This document shows, one piece after another, positions 35,002-46,652 of a stretch of 64,000 nt of DNA. The position numbers and the translations under genes are program-made. The stretch is from positions 18,507,337 to 18,571,336 of the forward strand of contig JAEMBT020000009.1 in NCBI GenBank assembly GCA_018873245.2, given 5' to 3'. The stretch comes from Archegozetes longisetosus. Taxonomy: Eukaryota > Arthropoda > Arachnida > Sarcoptiformes > Trhypochthoniidae. Below the pieces are notes generated by a model. That model made no database searches. It saw only the letters and a program-made list of their open reading frames with translations, and had not been told where the DNA came from. Each line of letters opens with the position of its first letter. The stretch's first letter is position 1.

Positions 35002-38000
35002 ACTAACTATATATACTGTTCATTAATATTGAATCGAAAATTTTCAATTTCATTTTGAGAACAAACTCATTTAAACTTATAGTAAACCTGAAAACTTGTT
35101 GGTCCTCAAATAGAAACCAAAGTAGAGTTATGGTCAGTTTGTATCTCTTGGCTAACTGATGTGTTTATAAAAATAAACTTAAGAAAAGTTCGAGCAGTGT
35201 TAGATATTGCATGTCATTAGATACGTGCTCTTCATCAGATGCTTTCCGTATCTATCGATAGGGTCAACAAGTTTTTAGTGTACTTTTACTGGTATTAACA
35301 CTTTAATTGAATTTTGTGTAAATAATTGTAAAATATATTCGTATAACCATAACAGTTATTAATAGTGATATAAACCCATTATGAATACTATTGATTGATG
35401 TATTATTACACATTGGTGATGAAAAGGTACTAATAATTAGAGCTTTGATTTAACGTAAAATGTATTGTAAAAACTGGTCATCAAAATAGTTGAATAACTG
35501 TCATGACTGTTAGAGTGAAGCCAATAACTATTGAACTATTGAAAAACAATCAATATAAATGTTGTGGCACACAATATACCTATTGATCGACTACTCAAGT
35601 ATTGGTTCACATGGAGTTCAAGCGACAAAAGTCAGGTTCGTTCGGGTTAAGTGGTTCAGCCCGAACTTAGCAAAAACTTGTAATATGCTGACTAATGTGG
35701 TCGGAGAAAAAATGTGCACAATAAAGCTTATATGTAATGCATATATGAGATCGTTATCGAAAAATTTTGGGTACATAAACTAATTGCGTAGTTACTTTAG
35801 CTTTTACAATCAAATATCGTTAATATATTTAGTAAATATGCAAATTTGTAATGAAAACCACAGGAGAATGTTGATTGCAAGTTTCTATAAACAAAATATA
35901 GATTAAAGCAAATCTAAACACTATCAATTTTTTTAAAAGACTGTGTGAGCACAACGATTGTGCGTCATATAATAACTCGAGTAGAAGATAACAATTTGAA
36001 AGTAAAGCTGACAGTGGCCGAAAGCCTAAATTAAAAAAAGAGAAATGCAAAAATAAATTGAACAAAATGTAAGCACAATTTGTGAAAGTTATGTGAAGTC
36101 GGGAAAAGAACTAAATGTTTGTGATAAGACTGCTAAAGTTATTTAAACACGGAATGAAAAATGTTCAAAAGAACAACTGCTCAAAGAAGTAATGAAAGTG
36201 AAAAACTGTTGCAGGCAAACTGTTCGAACAAGTTACAAATGCATACACTTAAGCCGTAATTCATAGCACACTATTGAAGGCGACGAAAGCTATTACGCAA
36301 TTGATGGTTCAAATCATTACGTTAGTCATACATATTTTGCATTGCATTTGTTCAATAATTGATCGAAAAATGACAAGAGAAACGAACAAATTGCTAGAGA
36401 GCTGTTTCCAAATGCTGTTGTCGCGCACTAAAGCTCAAATATTTATAGCTATTCACAGGACACTATCAGCAATTAACTAAACCAAACTATTTGTCTATTA
36501 TTGCATCGATTCTATGTAAATATGTTTTATTTTCATTCATTTGTCAAAAAGGTTATAAACAATCCAATTTTCAATCAATTTTGTGCGCATTTTTTCCCCG
36601 ACTATCTTATTGGCACTGAACACGAGATGAAACACAGGCTTAAAAAATATTTGATCAAATGAGTTTTAGACTAATTTAATCACTTCAGTTCATATCAAAC
36701 CATGATTTCAATTTTTAAAATTAAGACTTGTTCGAACCTAAAATGAGCATACAATTCAATTTAATTTCAATAGTCGATAAAACTTGGGATCGGACCAGAC
36801 TTACTTACATTTTGGGCTCTTTCGGGTTGTGCCAGTGGTCTTGGGCTCGATTAACAGGTTTAATTCACAACGTTCGAGTTGCTCTTACTCGGCACCGAGC
36901 TCAAGTGTGTCAACTTTATGACTGAGTAAGGGTCGAACTTTCCTTTTGGAAATGTCAAACTATTTTAGCATTTAATTTATGAAATTTCTAATTTAAATTG
37001 TTTTAACTGGTTGTTGATTAATCACTTCCGAATTTAGGTTCATCTCATTCATATATGAGGACTAATACAATTTGATTTAAATCAGATTCGATCAATTTTT
37101 GATATGTGATCAAATATTTAAGCTTTTGAGTGAGGCTTTACAAATCAAATTATTAATCAAACGGTAGGTGTCTGAGAATGAGATCTAGTTTGAGCCTTTC
37201 ATATTTGCCAAACGTGAGGGCCGAATATTTTGCGCCACTCAATAAATTTCTGCCTAATGACTAAATTTAAACCATCTTCAAGAAGAAAATTTCAGTTATT
37301 TTTATCGGCTATTGAATAAGATAAATATTTTAAGAAAAAATATTCAATTTAATACTGACAGAATATCTATATAGTACACTATTTTAATGTCCACAGAAAT
37401 ATGACAATAAATAATTTGCAACAATAAAATCTAACTCTTTTCTGACCGATTCTTTTAATAAATGACAGCAACTATTGAAAAGTATAAAGTACAAACACGA
37501 TAATCGAAACCTTTCTATACCTTAATGAATTTCTTACATTTAAAACTCGGGAACATAAGTATATATTAATAAAATACTTGAATAATAGGCAACCACATTA
37601 CTGTCCGATTGACCATTTTCGTTGACCAAAAAATTTGTTTAAAAATGTTGACAACCCGAATCAAAGCTAAAAAAATTAAGAAAAAATACTAAGTTTTAGA
37701 TGAACGCTGATAATTGCTTCAAAATAATGATTGAGCTACTTGAGAGTATTTCAAATAATTTTAGACTTGTAGAAGCAGCCCAATTTGATCACAAATACAA
37801 TTTTAGCAGTGAGTGTTCAACAAATTTAGCTGTTTAAGTCCAGTTTTCGGACTTATAAGAGCTGGTCACCTTAACTTTAGTGGCTGACAGGTAACTTGTA
37901 CTGCAGAGAACCTTTCAACTGTTATTATAGTGAATTTTGCGAATACAATAAGTTTGATAATTTGATCAAGTATTGAGTTAACATTGGAATGTATGGTCTG

Positions 38001-39364
38001 ATTTTAGTCGAAACATAAGAGGCTTGTTTAACTCAAAAAAATGAAGTACCAATTTAACTATACAAAAATTTGAGCAGATTCCAAGTGATTACCAGATTCA
38101 TGGCTTTTCGGGATTCAAAAATTATCGATATTTTAGTGTTTAAAAAGACCAAGTTTAGGAATCAAAATTAGAACTTGAAAATCGAGTCTAATTATTGTCT
38201 TTGTTTGGTCCAATACATAAATTGTTTGGTATAAGAAAAAACTATTTTGCACACAAAATATTGATTTTAATCAGTAACATTAGAATTACTATGATTTTTT
38301 TGTCAAGTTTTCTCTTAAGGAGAGGGACAAATAGTGAAAATCCGCAAAAAGTGGTAAAAAATAGACTCTTAATTTTTTTCGTTGAACAAATTAACCAACT
38401 TTTCTATCTCTTTACAAAAACATTTAATTAAAACTGATTTCTTAATGTTTTGGACGATTACGTAAAAGTTTTTTAACTAGTACCTCTGTGTAAAAACTTG
38501 TTGAAGAGAAGATAATATATTTTGAAAAACAGATATGGACTCCGTTCACTCTTTACTTGATGTTCGATAATATTTGTTTGAATCGTTCGCATCTGATCAA
38601 CTACAAACAAGTGTTATTCCCAAAAATTTCAGGCTTTCGTTATAAATTTGAACAGAAATGTTTGCAAATTTATTTTATTCAATCGATTCAATTGTTATGA
38701 AAATTTTTGACTTTTGAAAGATGAGCAAAACTAGAAATGACTTACACTTTCACTACAAATACTTTGATCTCTATTGAGACTTTGCGTTTAAGTATAAAAA
38801 ATAGATAACTAGAATGACTAAATCGATAGAGTCCTAAAACTGGTGATTTTTTGCTATCAGATTTGAAGGTTAACCAGAAGAGATTAAAGTTTGATGAAAC
38901 CTACTGAATAGCCAGCACTCTTCTCCTTCAGATATGATTTATAACAGACATTTTATGACTAAGCAATTAGGTTTCTGTTGATTTTGTTTGACATCGTTTA
39001 TCACAATCAAAGCTGTGTACAACTACTTCTCTAAATTAAAAACCGATTGATTAGTTTGATTGCCATAGGTTAACTACAACTATAATTCGCAATCTTTATT
39101 TGAAGTTTTGAATCCTCAAAAGTGGATTTTAGGATTTTATCTTCAGTAAACACTAGAGTTTGATCACGAGTTTGATTCAAGTTAATTGACACTTCCTGTG
39201 ATTAAATTGAAAGAATAAATAGTTGTTGGTAAGTCCTTGAATTTGTGAAAGAGCTTCTCAATTTGTTTCTGCTAATCTGTTCAAAGTTATGCTCTTAAAT
39301 ACTGTAAATAATCTGAATCCATAGTAATATAACTTAATTGCAAAGTTGTTTGTTTTCAGTCAAA
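35002..39364. other. Intergenic spacer
   Basis: No gene can be supported. Frames at 35559-35783, 36274-36480, 36728-36925 and 38195-38431 have no domain or splice support. A patch at 36728-36940 is GC-richer and begins with GTTCGAACC and ends near GGGTCGAAC, so it may be a transposon fragment. The start of the next gene follows TTTGTTTTCAG at about 39349-39359, which looks like a splice acceptor and hints at an untranslated leader exon somewhere in this stretch. Confidence 0.5.
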
Positions 39365-42300
39365 ATGAAACAATCAAAGAGCGCTACCCCAGGCTTAAAG
39401 TATAATTGTTTTCTATTATCACTTGTATTGATTTTAGGTTTAGTCAAATCTCACGTAATTGCCTCTAATGATCTAGATAATCGTAAGTATTAATTCAAGT
39501 ATTTATTGTTTATTAAAAATTTTTCAATAATTAATGTAAAAAAATAGAATTTAAAATGTTCAAATAACTGAATAACTGATTGAATTAATATAATTTGACT
39601 CTGAAATGAAGCACAAAATGTTCGGGTAAAGCCTGGGGAAGCGGCACTTTTAAGATGTCACCTAGCAATTGACGATTTCGGCGAGGATACGGTGAGAGAC
39701 TTGTTCGTTGTTATGAAATAGCATTTTGATTGAGTCATCCTGACTAAATTGCAGTGCTTTAGATTTAAAAGCCACTAATAATTGAAACGATAAAAGATTG
39801 TTTACTAAGGATAAAATGATTTATACTGACAAAATGAACGACTGCAACATTACTATTGACAGATTGATAGTTAGAATTAAGCCAAAACTGATCTTAACTC
39901 AACTTTATGGTTAGACTTCAAATTGACAGTCAGTAGTGATAATTATAAAGAGATTAATGTCGAACCTTTTTGCCGAACAAAGTTTACTACGAATTATCGA
40001 GCAATGGAACCCTAGCTGGCTGGATAGTTCGATCTAACCCTTGCTCTAAACATGATTTACTTTGACTGAGATAATTTATTTCAATTTAAGGTGGTGTGGA
40101 AAAGGAAAAGAGATGATCACAATTTAACAATTGGACAGTATACTTATACGAGTGATGCTCGATTCTCGGCATTTTATCATGACAATGATTGGGTTTTGCA
40201 AATAAGTTATGCTCAATTAACAGATAGTGGACTATATGAATGCCGAAGTTCTAAGAATGGAGTAAATGTAAGTGTATGATGATCAATTTTTAGCCGTTAG
40301 ACAGCAATCGTTACTTTTGACCAAAAATTTGGTGCGCACTAATAAATGGCATTAGTGTGCATGTTGTCAACAGTATTACTGCACTCGAGCGGCAGAATAT
40401 CGTTTTATTCCAGAACGTGTGGTGTCATTCTAACACATCCTTCTAACTTATCCTATTTACATAATAGTGACGGCTGTTATAGGATAAATGCGATATTATC
40501 CGAGATAAACGTTCAAATTTGATTTAAAACGACCGATTAAATCTGAAAATAACCTTAAGTTTCGAAATAAAAATAGTTAAGAATTGACAAAAATAGCATT
40601 GAAAAGTAGAAATATTGTTAATTACTTTGAGAGATTGCCAAACCAACAAATTTTGAACTATTTCTAGGAATAGAATAGGTAAAGAAAGACCTAAAATCAA
40701 GAAGATTTCATGTTTAATGGCAGTATTCAAACATGCCTGTATTGAAAATCAATACTTTTACTCAGTATTTACTACTCTGTATTGAATACTATAGATTAAC
40801 CGTGAAAGCATTCGATTTTGACTAACGTTTTCCGGATTTTGCTTCTATCCTATAAAGACCTCCGGTTGTGAATTCCGGTCCTAAATTTAACCGAAAATGG
40901 TCGTCACTATTCGTGTATCATAAGTTGCATATTAAGCTGTTTCCTTGTCAGGCTGCTTCTACATTAAGCCATGAATACTACGCATGCATCAAAAATCGAT
41001 TCCCCTGATAAGCCATTCTCATTTACTGTAAATGAGAAAACAGCTTAGTATGGCAACTCAATTTGACGCACGCGTACAAGTCACGGCTTAATACGCAACT
41101 TACGACAGTAAGTTTGGTTAGACACGGGCTCGAGTGATGAGAATACAGTCCACAAACTCTGATATATAGGGCTATAGTCCAGTTGAACGCGAGAAATGAA
41201 GAAAAGCTTTAGCAATGAGGGGCACACATAATAAAACAATTTTTACTGTTTATGCATACAACAACTTAATAATTGATAAGTTTAAAGGTTCCCTTTTTTC
41301 AACTCTTAAACTTCGATATAAAATAAGGTATTATTAGACTGACGAGTGAAAAGAGTGAAAACTATAACAAAGCATTCAAACTTCAAGTTCATATCATTAT
41401 GTTATCAAACTTTTCAACCAAAATACTACTAAAATAGTTGAATTTGCTATTTAGTCATAAGTAAAAGACTCGTACTTTTTATTCTAAGTTCGAAAAACAT
41501 TGAGTCAAAATGAAATTTCACTTTTTCTTACTCATTGTACACTTACTCGTTGTACACTTACTCATCAAATTGTAATACTTTCAATTATGATTCATTCAAT
41601 TTTGGAGATATTTATACATATTGTTAGGTCATTATGTTAAGGCTTTTCTTCATTTCTCGCGTTCAGTTTACAATTTATGTGGATTTTGGGTATAAGCAAA
41701 TATTGTTTCCAACATCTATCGAGCTACCATCGCTATTCCTCCTACTTAACCTAACTTAAGTAGAATTAGTATTGGTTGTATGTTTAGTCAAGTTAGATTA
41801 GGCAAAGGGAATAGCGTTTGTAGCGCGCTAGATATAGCAAAATACTCTTGAACTAATGAGATGATTTGCTTACAAGAAAAGTCTAGATCAACCATAAACC
41901 GAATGATAACCAAATATTAATTAATGCTAACTTTTCAGGTTTCAAACTCAGCTATGACTTTTCTACTAAACGTTACAGGTAATATTGTTATTATTTGCCT
42001 ATATAATATTGATTACGGCAAGTTAAGATGAGAACAGTTTAGAATATTTTCGTTTATTCTGTCTCTGATCAAAATTACATGACTTCTATAGCAGAAAAAT
42101 ATTTTTGTACAGCATTTTCATGAAAAAGTTGACAGAATTACTTGATTTTGGGACAATTTTTCGTTTAAATATAACGAACTCATAAAAACAGAAGTAAAGT
42201 AGAAGTTGATCGAAATAAGTTTTTCTCAAATAAAAAACTTTTAATAATTTGTTTAGTTAATCGGATTATAAGTTAACGAAAAAAATTTGCACAGATCCGA

Positions 42301-45300
42301 AACAAAATCAAATAGAATTGACAGATATATTGATTTTGTTGAATGCAAATACGGACGACGAGCACACTAAAATACAAGAAATCGTAGACAAGGCTGAAAA
42401 TATATTAAAGAGAGCTGAAGATAAGACTGGAAGTTTGAATCCTACGGTTATGGTAAATAGGCTTATCGTAGACCCATCTCCGGTCAAAGATTTCAATATC
42501 TCAGAATCTGGAGGTTTGACTGAACTTGAGGGGAGGTTACGAAACATGACTATTCATGGTTTAAAAGGTCTGGAGATAACAAAAATGGAATTCAATTTGG
42601 GGCTTATGGAGTTGAAGGTTCGAATGGATATTCCCTACATTCTATTACAAGGAACTTACGACATCGAAGGAAAGGTTTGCTTACTATTACTGTATGACTA
42701 AACTTTGTCTAATAACTGCCTAACTTATCAAATATTTGATTTGAGTTCAGTATTCTAAGTTTCGGAAGCTGGGTAAACACAATAGTATTATTTATGATTT
42801 TTTTCCAAGTGATTCGTTCAGTAATTGAAACGTTAAAAATTAGAGTTTGATTAGGACCTTCAAACAAACACACAATATATGTCGCAACAATAAAATGCAA
42901 TTTCATTTTTAGTTTAAACGTCTCTAATCAACTCAATTAGTGTCTGATATTTGAAATGAAAGTGGAATCTCAATTTCAATATTGAATAATTGATAATTTA
43001 GTGACTGAAAAGATATGTTTTAATAAGAGACATACAAAATATATGCAAAAAGACTAATGAAAAAACTGTTTACAATTTGAAGTCTTATAATTAACAGCTG
43101 AATAATATGAATGATGTAGTTTTTGCAATAAGTTGATTAATTAAATATACCAATGTAATTAAAGGTTACATTCTTTGCAATTTATGGTGACGGAAACTTT
43201 TGGATGAATGTGAGTGGTGTTGAGATATACGGGGACGGAGCTTTTAACCGTTCGGAAAACGGTCCACTTGAAATCGGACCTATTGAATTAGATGTAGTGA
43301 CATCCGGTATTAAGCTAAATTTCGAGAATTTGATGGGAGGCGGCGCCTGGTCTGGTATTACCAACTCAGTTCTCAATAAGATGAGTGGATTGATATTCAA
43401 TCAAGTGAAGTATACAATGCTCGACGAAGTTTCACATAAAATTAGAACATTGATTAATAGAAAGTTGGATCATTTATCGCTTGATTTTGTTAGCGAGAAA
43501 TCTTCAAACCTTTTTGACAGCATTCTAGAGTATTCTACAAAATCTATAAAGGAATCTGGACACGATCCATTGCATTTGCCGCCATTTGAGGATAAGTTTA
43601 ATTATAATATGTTAATCTTTGCTCTGGAGGGACGAATTAAAGTATTTGAGGGACGCTTGTATGGACTCTCGACTCTGGTGAGAACTGGAGACATAATTGC
43701 AACTTATCGTAACAATCAAGTCACATTTGAAGCTAGAATTGGTTTCACTAATCTGACAGGTGGTTACAAATGGGCCGCTGATCTAATGGGTTCGTTTTGA
43801 TTTTTATTTAGAAAATAGTTTCACTTCAGTATCAATTCACTCACAAATTTTGAATATAGTCAAGCCTTTAAACTAAACGAATACCAGATACGATGAAAGG
43901 GTTGTGTATTTTTTTCACCTTAAACATATACTTGATTGTATACCACTTTAGTTAGCCTACAGTAGTCGATTATATAATCCATTGTGATTATACTGCGAAT
44001 CAATAGTTTTAAGTTGAGCTTAAGAGAAGACTAAACGACGAGAAAACCTACAAGGAGATGTTACATATGATAATTCGATTTGTTCACCGAAGCAAATTCA
44101 ATTAATATATCTTCGTGAAGAATAAACAATTACCACTATTATAGCTACCACTTTTAGGTGTTTTGGTTTTTTATTTGTTTAGATTTCAAATTTATTATAG
44201 TTATGATATTCTATAAAAAATGTAATGAAAGCACATTCCATGCAAAGCACAGCAGACTTCGCTTACAATGACAACAAACGAACGCACCTCCAGTGCACTG
44301 ACAAATAAATTGAGTGTACATTCATTATGATTCAATGATAAACAAAACATAATCACGCTTTCAAACTTTATCTTAGCTTCAATGTAACCCTTTATTTGAA
44401 ATATGATCAAGTATGCCTTGTGTAAGTGTTGCATAAGTTAGGACACATTAAAGTGAAGGTAGAGTTTGAAAGTGTAATTTGCTTTTGATCAAAATATATT
44501 AACTGAATTTTGCTTCAGTGAACAAATCGAATTGTCATATGATAACATGAGTAGAGCGTCGAATCAAAATTGCTAGCTATACAAAAAAGCATTTATCCTA
44601 AAGAAGTACTCTACTTTTTAATTAGATAGATGTATGGTAATTACATAGTAGTAATTACTTAAGCTGGAGTTCAACATACAAATTGATACGAGTTGAAATT
44701 ATTTGTAAAAGCTTAAGCTTACTTTTGAATCGAAAACTCACAAGTTCAAATTTAAAATGATCGATTGATGAAAAATTAGATTCGATGGTATAGTATATTT
44801 TGTACTTCGCTCAACAGTAAATGGTTATCGAAGTGATTTTAATACAAGTAACAATTCATAGCAGTAATCAATTGCAAAAACCAAAGTCTATCAGGTGTTC
44901 TAATAGACTAAGGTTGAGAAGTGAAGCAAATTTCAATTATTAGAACTAATATCTGAACAAATATTTTGTAAAACTTGAATTTTGCAATAATTGAAAACTT
45001 GTAATGATTAGGTGAGGGCCCGAAGGGTTCAGCTTCCATTTCACTGGCATCCCTGTCTTGCTATCTGAAGATTAAACAAAGTTTGAAGAGAGGGTCGCCG
45101 CCAACGATCGATGCTTTTAGAATTGAGAAAATCAAGCATTTATGGATAGATGTGGACGGATTGGGCAGTTGGGACTTCATTTTGGAAATTGTTATGAACC
45201 TGGTTTCGAATGCTTTCAAATTGTCGCTCGCAAATGCAATCAGTGGGCCTGTTACTCATGCCATTCAAAAAGAAATCAATAATATGCCAATTAGTTTCTT

Positions 45301-45304
45301 ATAG
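39365..45304 (+). CDS. Chimeric secreted protein: Dpr-like Ig domain joined to group 7 allergen/takeout-like lipid-binding region
   Basis: Model, 570 aa: join(39365..39482, 39612..39691, 40091..40267, 41939..41978, 42295..42674, 43165..43789, 45012..45304); all six junctions are in phase. Exon 1 gives a signal peptide (hydrophobic core CFLLSLVLILGLV). Exons 2-4 encode one V-type Ig domain (about residues 40-138) with Cys55, Trp69 and Cys117. It closely resembles the first Ig of arthropod Dpr adhesion proteins (VVWKRKRDDHNL; YTYTSDARF; YAQLTDSGLYEC). No second Ig or membrane anchor follows. From residue 139 (DPKQNQIEL) to the end, two tandem units resemble the group 7 mite allergen/takeout/JHBP fold: LEGRLRNMTIHGLKGLEI and FAIYGDGNFWMNVSGVEIYG in the first, and GPKGSASIS, IDAFRIEKIKHLWIDVDGLG and a Leu-rich C-terminal helix in the second. 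These families bind lipids or bacterial ligands. Exon 6's donor (ATGG|GTTCGT) is weak; CTGACAG|GTGGTT at 43759 is an in-phase alternative. Two separate genes remain possible. Confidence 0.8.
40918..41107. mobile_element. Small palindromic element (about 190 bp) in intron 3 of the Ig/group 7 gene
   Basis: The ends are inverted: ATAAGTTGCATATTAAGC at 40919-40936 and the complement of TAAGTTGCGTATTAAGC at the right end (about 41086-41106). Inside, a 19-base palindrome CTCATTTACTGTAAATGAG sits at 41026-41044. The form is that of a short MITE or fold-back element. No target duplication was identified. Confidence 0.45.
41185..41664 (+). mobile_element. MITE, copy 1 (480 bp, 23-bp perfect TIRs, AGTT duplication)
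   Basis: Perfect 23-base terminal inverted repeats occur at 41185-41207 (GAACGCGAGAAATGAAGAAA...) and 41642-41664. They are flanked by a 4-base direct repeat AGTT at 41181-41184 and 41665-41668. It has no coding capacity. It matches the element at 46206-46652 along its whole length in the opposite orientation, and differs by a roughly 30-base insertion holding a duplicated TTGTACACTTACTC. It lies in the intron between the Ig exon ending at 40267 and exon 4 at 41939. The superfamily is not known to me. Confidence 0.8.
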
Positions 45305-45454
45305 TTAATTAGTTATAAATAACGTGCATTTAGTTTATTTTAACTCATTAGTTAGTGATTTATTTAATGAAATTGCGTTCAGTTAGAATTAGATCAAATC
45401 AATCAATCAATCAATCTATTACTGTTTGGAGCTATTGAGCTAAAATTATTTAAG

Positions 45455-45460
45455 AATAAA
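45455..45460 (+). terminator. Poly(A) signal of the Ig/group 7 gene
   Basis: AATAAA 150 bases after the stop at 45304. A reasonable 3' UTR length. Confidence 0.5.
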
Positions 45461-46205
45461 AGTAAATAGTTTGTTAATTTATTTTCAAAACTAAATTTTC
45501 ACAAAATAGGATAAATAAGTTTCATATGAGCTCTCAGTTTGAATTTTGATCTGAACCAGATTTAAAATATACGATTCTGTCAGCTATTGCTTAATTGCTA
45601 TCAGGTTTTGAAGAGTTTGTGGAACTATAAAATCATTTTTTTGTATCTTTTCTAAAAAATGAAGTGATCGGCAACTTACAGTTAATAAAGTTTGTCTTAA
45701 ATGCAATCTTAGCCTTTAAATTTAGTAAAATTTCTAAAATCTTACAAACATTTTAGAAATAAAAATAGAATTTGGCACAAAAGTAAAAGATTCGATTATT
45801 CAAAAGTCGATCGATTGTCTTATAGGATAAAATTATGAGACAAAAAAGTTTCAACAATTACTAGGAGTACTAAAAGAATCTAAAAATATAGGAGTTGCCA
45901 CCTTACTATAAAGAGAGATTTTCAGTAACAATCTGAAAATGAAGTGCTTTGGTCATTTTTCAAGTTTACTAATCTAGTCTTATGAACAGTTCAACTTTCA
46001 AATTACAAAAGGAATCTTAAGAAATTAGTATCGAGACTTCAATTAAAGTTTCGGACAATATGATGCGTCGTATTGAGGTTTCTCTCAACACGATGTTTTG
46101 CGACCAGGTTTCAAATATTGATCTCATACTTAACTTCGTTCAAAGTAGTGTTTTATATCTTGTGACTCTTTTGTCCGCCTTAGTTTTATTTTGCTAATGT
46201 AAGTC

Positions 46206-46652
46206 AACGCGAGAAATGAAGAAAAGCCTTAACATAATGACCTAAGAATGTGTATAAATATCTCTAAAATTGAATTAATCATAATTGAAAGTATTACAAT
46301 TTGATAAGAAAAAGTGAGATTTCATTTTGACTCAATGTTTTTCGAACTTATTAGAATAAAAAGTTTGAGTCTTTTACTTATGACTAAATAGCAAATTCAA
46401 CTATTTTAATAGTATTTTGGTTGAAAAGTTTGATAACATAATGATATGAACTTGAAGTTTGAATGCTTTGTTATAGTTTTCACTCTTTTCACTCGTCAGT
46501 CTAATAATACCTTATTTTATATCGAAGTTTAAGAGTTGAAAAAAGGGAACCTTTAAACTTATCAATTATTAAGTTGTTGTATGCATAAACAGTAAAAATT
46601 GTTTCATTATGTGTGCCCCTCATTGCTAAAGCTTTTCTTCATTTCTCGCGTT
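46206..46652 (-). mobile_element. MITE, copy 2 (447 bp), inverted relative to copy 1
   Basis: It begins with AACGCGAGAAATGAAGAAAA and ends with the inverted complement GCTTTTCTTCATTTCTCGCG. It aligns end to end with copy 1 after reverse complementation, including the internal stretches around GTATGCATAAACAG and CACTCGTCAGTCTAATAATA. It lies 0.9 kb after the Ig/group 7 gene. Unlike copy 1, no clear target duplication is seen, so the flanks have changed or the insertion is older. Confidence 0.8.

Noticed and set aside
36728-36925. 65-codon frame in a GC-richer patch with GTTCGAACC and GGGTCGAAC ends
   Set aside because: No protein motif, and the inverted ends are short and imperfect; noted only as a possible transposon scrap.
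40330-40362. Hairpin TGCGCACTAA ... TTAGTGTGCA as a regulatory site
   Set aside because: Short intronic stem with no context; such stems are frequent in AT-rich DNA.
41511-41576. Signal-peptide-like frame MKFHFFLLIVHLLVVHLL inside MITE copy 1, upstream of the group 7 exons; a possible separate first exon for that half
   Set aside because: It stops after 21 codons. Its GT sites are in phase 0 or 2, none matching the phase-1 start of the exon at 42295, and it lies in a transposon insertion whose duplicated segment creates the hydrophobic run. Most likely coincidence.
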